The notes under the pieces were generated by a model. That model did not search any database. It saw only the letters and a program-made list of their open reading frames with translations, and was not told the origin of the DNA. The position numbers and the translations under genes were made by a program. Shown one piece after another: positions 40,032-44,926 of a stretch of DNA of 44,926 nt. The number at the start of each line of letters is the position of its first letter. Within the stretch, counting starts at the first letter, position 1. Source of the DNA: Candidatus Binatia bacterium (GTDB lineage: Bacteria; Desulfobacterota; Binatia; UBA1149; JAJCZL01); assembly GCA_028278325.1 (NCBI GenBank), contig JANQEO010000377.1, positions 1 through 44,926 of the forward strand. The letters run 5' to 3'.

Positions 40032-41973
40032 GCGTGTGCTTCAGAAGCTCCGTCCCCTCATGCCCGAGAGGGTGCGGGCATGGCGAAGATTTCTACGGGT
40101 GGCGCCAGCAGACGTCAGGCAGCTGATCGAGGCACAGATCAGGAAGGCAGCCGGGAAGCACTTCGGAGGCTACCGAAGCAAGCCACTGCTGTCATTGCCT
40201 CCAGCGAGCACGATCAAAGGGCGCTTCAAGCTGGGCGATGTTCTGTACGACAAACCACGATGGCCTGCAGGCCTGCGTGATGGCGAGGTTCTGCAACACA
40301 TCGGGATCTTCGGAAGGTCAGGGTCAGGGAAGACGAACGCTGCGTTCTATCTTCTTGCGCAGCTTGCCGAGAAGAACATCCCTGTCCTGTTTCTCGACTG
40401 GAAACGCAACGGTCGAGATCTTCTTCCGCATCTGAAGAATGCAAAGTTGTTCACGCCTGGCCGGTCTCTCGCGCCGTTTCCTTTCAATCCGTTTGCCGTG
40501 CCTCCTGGTGTTGAGCCTGGGGTGCATACCAACCACGTTGTTGACTTGCTTGCTGACGCCTACACCCTGGGTGAAGGATCGCGCAGCATCCTTCAGAAGG
40601 CTCTCAGAGCTTCGTACGACGACGATCAGACCGCTGCAGATGTTCAGAGTCTCCTGGCGTGGATTGACACGTTCCCTGGCAAGGAACGCGTGCAGAACTG
40701 GAAAATCTCAGCGACCAGGGCTGTGGAGAGCCTCTCCACAGTCGTGCCGGCTGCCAGTGATCGGCAACACCAGGACGCTGTAACTTCCCTCCTGAGCGGC
40801 ACGACGGTCCTCGAGCTCGATGCTCTGCCTTCCAACGCGAAGAGGTTTCTGATTCCTCTGGTCTGTTCGTGGATCTACAGCCTGAAACTAGCGTCTGCGA
40901 GGCGTGAGAAACTCGACTTGGTGATCTTCGTTGAAGAAGCACACAACGTGCTCTTGAATCGCTCTCGTCAGGCGCATGAGCCGTTGATGGAAACACTACT
41001 TCGTCAGGCACGGGAAGTCGGCATTGGGTTCGTCTTAATCGATCAGCAGCCGTCGATGATGTCTGCGGCAGCGCTGGGGAACACGTTTGCGACTCTCTGT
41101 ATGAATCAGAAAGATCCGAGAGACGTCAGACGTGCTGCAGACCTGTCTCTTGTCTCTGACCAGGATCGCCGCCACCTCAGCAAACTTCTCGTCGGTCAAG
41201 CAGTTCTGAAACTGCAGGACCGGTGGACAGAGCCCGTGCTGGTACGCGTTCCGCACCTGCAAATGAACAAGGGAGCGATCAGTGATGCAGAACTACGGCG
41301 CAAAGGCGCTCCTCTTGCCTCACGTTCCACTATTTCCCTGGCTGCGAAGGCAATCCCAGGGCGTGTTCCGCTTGTTCCGGTTTCAGATGCCTCACTGGAT
41401 GAGGTGATGGTCGCGTTGTTGCTGGATGTCGTTTCCCATCCAGTAGATCCTGTCCGAACTCGCTACAAGCGGCTGGGTGTCGGTGTGCGTCAGGGCAACG
41501 CAGCCAAGCTTCGTCTGCTGGCTCACCAGTTGATAGAGCAAGCTCTTGTTCCCGTCGGACAGACTCGCAAGCTTGTGCTCCGCGTGACGAAGAAGGCTCT
41601 GAAGGTCCTTGGCGAGGACTCTGCTCGGTCACCAACGCGAGAGTCCATTGCTCACGAGTTCTGGAAGCAACGCTATGCCCAGAAGTTCAAGACTGACGGC
41701 TACCGAGTTCAGGTGGAAGCTCCACGGAAGGTCGGGAGCCTCGATGTCTTGGCATGGAACACGACGGAACGTGTCGCGATTGAGATCGAAACAGGAAAGT
41801 CAAACGTCGTTCACAACGTCCGACAGGACTTGTTGCTCGATGTAGATCGTGTGGTTGTTGTGGCTACAGACAAGCTAGCAAGGAGCGTTGTGGAGAGACA
41901 GCTGGCTAGAGCTGGACTCCTGTTTCCGGGCAGGCTATCCGTCGTGGTCGCCGCTGAACACGATATCGAATAG
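40021..41973 (+). CDS. HerA/FtsK-type DUF87 ATPase with C-terminal nuclease-like domain
   Basis: 650 residues from the ATG at 40021. Walker A GRSGSGKT (98-105), NFxDWKR-like VLFLDWKRNGRDLLP and PFPFNPFAVPPGVEPG, then Walker B LVIFVEEAHN (~300) and LRQAREVGIGFVLIDQQPS (sensor/Arg region). This is the HerA-type hexameric DNA pump layout, the pattern I associate with archaeal integrative elements and conjugative or mobilisation systems. The last ~90 residues have SLDVLAWNTTERVAIEIETG, a D...ExE(G)K-like PD-(D/E)XK core, suggesting a fused nuclease. It would translocate or resect DNA. The coupled upstream gene is a coiled coil. Confidence 0.85.
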   Translation: METERVLQKLRPLMPERVRAWRRFLRVAPADVRQLIEAQIRKAAGKHFGGYRSKPLLSLPPASTIKGRFKLGDVLYDKPRWPAGLRDGEVLQHIGIFGRSGSGKTNAAFYLLAQLAEKNIPVLFLDWKRNGRDLLPHLKNAKLFTPGRSLAPFPFNPFAVPPGVEPGVHTNHVVDLLADAYTLGEGSRSILQKALRASYDDDQTAADVQSLLAWIDTFPGKERVQNWKISATRAVESLSTVVPAASDRQHQDAVTSLLSGTTVLELDALPSNAKRFLIPLVCSWIYSLKLASARREKLDLVIFVEEAHNVLLNRSRQAHEPLMETLLRQAREVGIGFVLIDQQPSMMSAAALGNTFATLCMNQKDPRDVRRAADLSLVSDQDRRHLSKLLVGQAVLKLQDRWTEPVLVRVPHLQMNKGAISDAELRRKGAPLASRSTISLAAKAIPGRVPLVPVSDASLDEVMVALLLDVVSHPVDPVRTRYKRLGVGVRQGNAAKLRLLAHQLIEQALVPVGQTRKLVLRVTKKALKVLGEDSARSPTRESIAHEFWKQRYAQKFKTDGYRVQVEAPRKVGSLDVLAWNTTERVAIEIETGKSNVVHNVRQDLLLDVDRVVVVATDKLARSVVERQLARAGLLFPGRLSVVVAAEHDIE

Positions 41974-41984
41974 TAACCAACCCA

Positions 41985-42000
41985 CCGAAAGCTATATAAA
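41985..42000 (+). promoter_or_regulatory. Archaeal-type BRE/TATA promoter of vapB
   Basis: CCGAAAGC (BRE, 41985-41992) followed by TATATAAA (41993-42000). The TATA centre is ~26-27 bases before the ATG at 42023, with no Shine-Dalgarno in between, the standard layout of an archaeal leaderless promoter. No bacterial -35 is evident. Confidence 0.65.
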
Positions 42001-42022
42001 TACCCACTGCGTACGTGTGAGT

Positions 42023-42286
42023 ATGGCGACTAAGAACATTTCGATTACCAATGACGCATACTCTAGATTGAAGCGGCTGAAACAGGACAAAGAAAGCTTC
42101 TCGGATGTCATTAACAGAGTAACTAAGCGAAAACGGCTGAGCGAGTTCGCAGGCATTTTGACGGAGGATTCGGCTCGGAGGATCCAGCGGCAGATTCGGT
42201 TACTTAGAAGGGGATTCAAGAAGAGCTGGCGAAAGAGATCGGAGGTGATCCAGACTCTCACACTGAAGGAAGATGGTATGTCTTGA
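42023..42286 (+). CDS. vapB: VapB-family antitoxin (archaeal DUF217-like)
   Basis: 87 residues from the ATG at 42023. ATKNISITNDAYSRLKRLK is the ribbon-helix-helix strand and first helix, and KESFSDVINRVTKRKRL the second helix; FAGILTEDSARRIQRQI is the toxin-binding tail. The MATKxISITxDAYxxLKxxK and ESFSDVI wording is typical of VapB antitoxins that are abundant in archaea. It overlaps vapC by 14 bases and would neutralise the toxin and autorepress the promoter. The TATA promoter just upstream is the likely control site. Confidence 0.9.
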   Translation: MATKNISITNDAYSRLKRLKQDKESFSDVINRVTKRKRLSEFAGILTEDSARRIQRQIRLLRRGFKKSWRKRSEVIQTLTLKEDGMS

Positions 42287-42689
42287 CACGTCCTTTCTGA
42301 TCGACCTGTTTCGAGGCGCGAAGCCTGCGGTGCAGCGAATGCTGGAACTTGAGGCGGACGACGAGCCAGTCACGGTTGCTGCTCCGACCGTGATGGAGTT
42401 TGCGACCGGTGCGTATCTGGCTGAGTCGCCAAGGGAGCGAAAGCAACTCCGAGACTTCTTGGCTTCTGCCACAGTGCTTCCGCTAGACAGAGACAGTGCT
42501 GTCCTGGCTGGTCAGATCAACGCTTCCCTCATCAAAGGCGGAGAGGCGATCGGCGACATGGACGTGCTGATCGGCGCGATCGCTACGGCCCATGAAGAGC
42601 GGCTTGTCACGCGCAACGCCAAGCACTTCTCGCGGATCCCTGGCTTGGCGATCGAGGATAGTCCCGGTGACCGTCAGAGGACGTCGTAG
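42273..42689 (+). CDS. vapC: VapC toxin (PIN-domain endoribonuclease)
   Basis: 138 residues from the ATG at 42273; GAAGGA lies just upstream. Acidic PIN site: Asp5 in MVCLDTSFLIDLF, Glu42 in PTVMEFATG, Asp95 and Asp97 in GDMDVLIGAIA, and the late TRNAKHFSRIPGL motif with Asn115. All are intact, so it should be an active Mg-dependent RNase that stops translation when freed from VapB. The family cleaves tRNA or rRNA. The pair would stabilise the element by post-segregational killing or act in defence. Confidence 0.93.
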   Translation: MVCLDTSFLIDLFRGAKPAVQRMLELEADDEPVTVAAPTVMEFATGAYLAESPRERKQLRDFLASATVLPLDRDSAVLAGQINASLIKGGEAIGDMDVLIGAIATAHEERLVTRNAKHFSRIPGLAIEDSPGDRQRTS

Positions 42690-42777
42690 GCTTGCTTGTG
42701 GAGGCGATGGAGCGGCGATTCCAGCACGTGGCTGTGAATGTTGGTGGGCAGTCGTGGATTAGTAAGGGGGAGATTGA

Positions 42778-43134
42778 TCACTTTGTATCTGCGTCGCCTT
42801 GCCTGAAGTAGTCGACACAGTTGGCTGCAATATCAATAATGAGCTGACGTTGTTTGTCTGTGAGGTCTCCTATCTGACAGATAGCCCTCAACTCCTCTAG
42901 TTCCTGCGCCTGCTGTCGATCCCGATCAACCAACTGCCACATCTGCACATCTAATGCGGTAGCGATCCTCTCGATCAAAGGCAGACCAGGCATTCTCCAA
43001 CCACCTTCCATTCGAGACAACGACTTAGGATCAAGGCTCACTTCCCCTCCAAGACCCTGCTGAGTCATCCCCTTCAGCTTCCTGTAGTGCCTGATGTTCT
43101 CTCCGATCTTCAGGGCCAGAGGATCTTGCGTCAC
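42778..43134 (-). CDS. XRE-family (Cro/CI-like) transcriptional regulator
   Basis: 118 residues from a GTG at 43134, with AAGGAG nine bases upstream. Residues ~10-65 form the helix-turn-helix (NIRHYRKLKGMTQQGLGGEV, LDPKSLSRMEGGWRMPG, LIERIATALDVQMW). The tail is a coiled coil (QQAQELEELRAICQIG) plus a short helical end (IDIAANCVDYFRQG). A bacterial phage-type regulator. A perfect 14-bp palindrome at 43170-43183 sits between this gene and the divergent operon and is a candidate operator. Confidence 0.88.
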   Translation of the reverse strand: MTQDPLALKIGENIRHYRKLKGMTQQGLGGEVSLDPKSLSRMEGGWRMPGLPLIERIATALDVQMWQLVDRDRQQAQELEELRAICQIGDLTDKQRQLIIDIAANCVDYFRQGDADTK

Positions 43135-43169
43135 GCCTTATCTCCTTTCCACGAAAGAAGTTAGCGAGA

Positions 43170-43183
43170 CGCCTCGCGAGGCG
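43170..43183. promoter_or_regulatory. Perfect palindrome, candidate operator of the XRE regulator
   Basis: CGCCTCGCGAGGCG, 36 bases before the GTG at 43134 and in the spacer to the divergent gene at 43329. A second inverted repeat, CTACC/GGTAG, lies at 43230-43244. Both are plausible dimer sites. Confidence 0.45.
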
Positions 43184-43328
43184 CTATCTGCCTAAATCGC
43201 AACCATTGAGACGATTGCGGACACAAAACCTACCCAATTGGTAGACTCTCGGGCTGATCTCTCCTTTCAGGAGCCCACCAAGTGCGGCTCCCTTCGATCA
43301 GGCCCAAGCCAAGAAAGGACCTTCCGCA

Positions 43329-43718
43329 ATGCAGACTGTCATCGCATGGGTACTTGTGGTCGCTCTTCCCACGAGCGCATCACTGGAGCAGGCCGAGTTG
43401 CCAACAGGACTCTGTGTCGCCCTAGAGCATTCCTTCACAGGCAACGACGACGTTGGTCCTCCTTCGGAGAGTGGCCTCAAGCCCTCGCATGTGAAGACAG
43501 GCGCAACGATCGACGGCGCCACGTGGATGCGCTCCATAGCCCCAAATAGGAAGGACATGGAGGCGCTTCGGACCGCAGAGAGACTTGTCGACGAGACTTT
43601 GCTTCACAGACGTGCTTCTCTGCAGGATCAAGATGAGGGCGATGACCCATGGGAGATCATTGGCTGGATCGTCCTCGCTTTCATCGTCGTAGGCGCCATA
43701 GCGGTTGCGGCGAGATGA
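43329..43718 (+). CDS. Exported protein with C-terminal membrane anchor
   Basis: 129 residues from the ATG at 43329, with AAAGGA upstream. TVIAWVLVVALPTSAS is a signal peptide; a C-terminal helix (IIGWIVLAFIVVGAIAVAA) ends the protein. The middle is polar with no motif. The end of the gene overlaps the next start (ATGA). The size, both hydrophobic ends and the coupled C39-like lipoprotein recall the PA2779/PA2778 pairs, but I see no diagnostic sequence, so this is only a possibility. Confidence 0.6.
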   Translation: MQTVIAWVLVVALPTSASLEQAELPTGLCVALEHSFTGNDDVGPPSESGLKPSHVKTGATIDGATWMRSIAPNRKDMEALRTAERLVDETLLHRRASLQDQDEGDDPWEIIGWIVLAFIVVGAIAVAAR

Positions 43719-44284
43719 AACAGGCGACGAGCTTCCAGATCTCGACAGGATGCATCGTCTTGGCAGTGTGCAGCGGCCTCGTCGGATGCGTCAGCCAAAC
43801 CAAGGAATGCCTTGTCCCGGACGATATTGATGTGCTCCTGCTGCTGCCTACGAGACTGGGGTCTGCAGAATCAAGTCTTGCCCCGAACGTGCTGGATCCA
43901 CTATTGGCATATTATGGGAGGAGACGGTCTCCAGGCAGCGCCATATCCCAACAAGCGGAAACAGGCTTGGTCCTTAGTGCGGATGAGATCCGCGCGATCA
44001 TGAAGCGACATGACCTCAAGGTTTTCGTGTTTAACGGCAACCTGAAGACCAGCCCCATAAGCATACCGTATCACCTGAGGATGGGGCGACCGCTGCTCGT
44101 CATGTTGACACCCCATGCCGACAACCCGCGTTGGTTCCTAGTTGTTGGCTATGACGAAAGGAGGCGTCTAGTTGTCGTCCAAGATGGCCGAGCCGGGCTA
44201 GTGGCGCTTCCTTTGGATGCGTTCGTGAACGCGTGGACGCCGAACGAGAAGCTGACGATCGTCGTGGGTGAGGCAGAGCAGTGA
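43715..44284 (+). CDS. Lipoprotein with degenerate C39-like cysteine-peptidase fold
   Basis: 189 residues from the ATG at 43715, overlapping the previous stop. SFQISTGCIVLAVCSGLVGC gives a lipobox (LVGC). The rest follows the C39/PA2778 layout: NVLDPLLAYYGRRRSPGS, LSADEIRAIMKRHDLKVFVF, HLRMGRPLLVMLTP, RWFLVVGYDERRRLVVVQDG. The catalytic Cys before the YYG segment (normally CGxxxLxxxL) is absent and the His before VVGYD is Trp/Phe. It is therefore probably a non-catalytic relative. Ends in a strand VGEAEQ. Confidence 0.65.
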   Translation: MKQATSFQISTGCIVLAVCSGLVGCVSQTKECLVPDDIDVLLLLPTRLGSAESSLAPNVLDPLLAYYGRRRSPGSAISQQAETGLVLSADEIRAIMKRHDLKVFVFNGNLKTSPISIPYHLRMGRPLLVMLTPHADNPRWFLVVGYDERRRLVVVQDGRAGLVALPLDAFVNAWTPNEKLTIVVGEAEQ

Positions 44285-44348
44285 GATGCCGTAGGGTCCA
44301 GTAGCTTGAGAACAAACGGATCCACAGCGAAACCACCTGACTTGGAAT

Positions 44349-44558
44349 CTAGTTCATCCGTAGCTTCCGCTCTCGTGTCTCAAACGCCAGCTTGATGACA
44401 GCCCTCATTGCCAATTCATCTATCATTGCATCCCATGCTGCACCTATTCCATCGAGCAGTTGTTCTTCAAAGTCAGCATGCAATCGAGGATCAAGCAACC
44501 CATCAAGATAATCAGAAGCTTGCTCTCTGAGTTCCTCAGGCTGATAAGCGAGATTCAC
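44349..44558 (-). CDS. Small protein resembling an anti-sigma N-terminal domain
   Basis: 69 residues from a GTG at 44558, with GGGAG eight bases upstream. Its pattern YLDGLLDPRLHADFEEQLLD, then DELAMRAVIKLAFE, aligns with FLDGRLEEEEALAFEDELRA and DSLTMRAMVDLAME in the gene at 7651-8838. Here the membrane helix and C-terminal domain are missing, so it is either a stand-alone regulator or a truncated copy. Presence near the island end hints at host-type DNA. Confidence 0.5.
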   Translation of the reverse strand: MNLAYQPEELREQASDYLDGLLDPRLHADFEEQLLDGIGAAWDAMIDELAMRAVIKLAFETRERKLRMN

Positions 44559-44926
44559 TGATTAGACTCCCAGCAGCGAACCAAGCAACACGATACCAGC
44601 TGGGTCTAAGGTGGCGGCGCGTTCTCAGATGTAACGCAAATGTCCCAAGGAGTGCGGACTCGCTCAGATGCTTCGGGCTTCTCTCCCCATCGAAGAAAAC
44701 GTGAAACACAACCGCCTTCCTTGCCGTACCCCACAAGGGGCTGCTCTCATCCCAAGACTCTCCTGATCGGTGGGATCTGAAACGGCAAGAAGAGCGAGCA
44801 GTCCTAAGGCAAACGGAGATCTGGGGGCAGCCGCCTCGTCATGGAGGGCTGTCTTCAGCCTCAAAGGCTGTACGCGAGAGCAACGTGTGTCGACACATTG
44901 ATCCTCGCTGTCTGTCGTCTGTGGCA
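44559..44926. other. Last 368 bases: no gene recognised
   Basis: Short frames on the minus strand (44536-44736, 44664-44864) have no motif or ribosome-binding site. No copy of the tRNA-Trp 3' end and no other repeat was noticed here. Confidence 0.4.

Noticed and set aside
1..44926. CRISPR arrays and insertion sequences
   Set aside because: No regularly spaced repeats and no DDE transposase motif were seen in the window.

Overview
The first ~27.8 kb (1-27915) is a GC-rich bacterial chromosome segment that most resembles the Planctomycetota. The clues are a terpenoid-cyclase-toroid protein ending in a discoidin-like domain, a HEAT-repeat/VWA protein, membrane anti-sigma-like proteins carrying HEAT repeats, a secreted LanC-like protein, many exported proteins without clear families, and tight ATGA/GTGA gene couplings. 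A sigma-70-type factor and undecaprenyl-phosphate sugar chemistry make the host bacterial. The phylum is an inference.

Layout of the host part: the end of a toroid protein (1-1440); a two-gene McrBC-like pair (1474-4562); a LanC-like protein (4603-5919); a GT4 glycosyltransferase and small exported proteins (5942-10161); an envelope-glycan cluster of Wzy/WaaL-type polymerase or ligase, WecA/TagO-type transferase, sugar isomerase-like TIM barrel and SGNH hydrolase (10258-15389); RNase D with a lipoprotein and a HEAT/VWA protein (15401-19247); an IlvA-like enzyme coupled to an unusual sigma factor and its membrane partner (20522-23129); then metabolic and lipoprotein genes up to a complete tRNA-Trp(CCA) at 27843-27915. 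Two strong terminators at 24189-24230 and 26586-26634 have no annotated gene feeding them and point to unannotated small RNAs.

Right after tRNA-Trp the composition becomes visibly less GC-rich and a tyrosine integrase begins: this is the left end of a genomic island. Its left half (28079-33608) holds a three-gene cassette (PD-(D/E)XK-like protein, Ser/Thr kinase, unknown 427-residue protein) that looks like an undescribed defence or signalling system, and a pair of related DNA-binding proteins, one with an H1-like lysine-rich tail and three AT-hooks.

The segment 34129-42689 has an archaeal flavour: a second tyrosine recombinase with a coiled-coil tail, a ribbon-helix-helix orphan antitoxin, a SET-domain methyltransferase with an unknown partner, a winged-helix regulator, a HerA-like ATPase with a nuclease-like C-terminus, and a VapBC pair with an archaeal-type VapB. 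Three of its genes have TATA-like boxes about 25-27 bases upstream of the start codon, the geometry of archaeal leaderless promoters; the one before vapB is an almost textbook BRE/TATA. This would be an archaeal-type integrative element, or a piece of one, inside a bacterial island. Assembly chimerism has to be excluded.

The last 2.2 kb returns to bacterial signals: an XRE regulator with strong Shine-Dalgarno and a palindromic candidate operator, a two-gene exported-protein/lipoprotein operon with a degenerate C39-like fold, and a fragment resembling the anti-sigma N-domain of the host gene at 7651-8838. I did not find the right end of the island.
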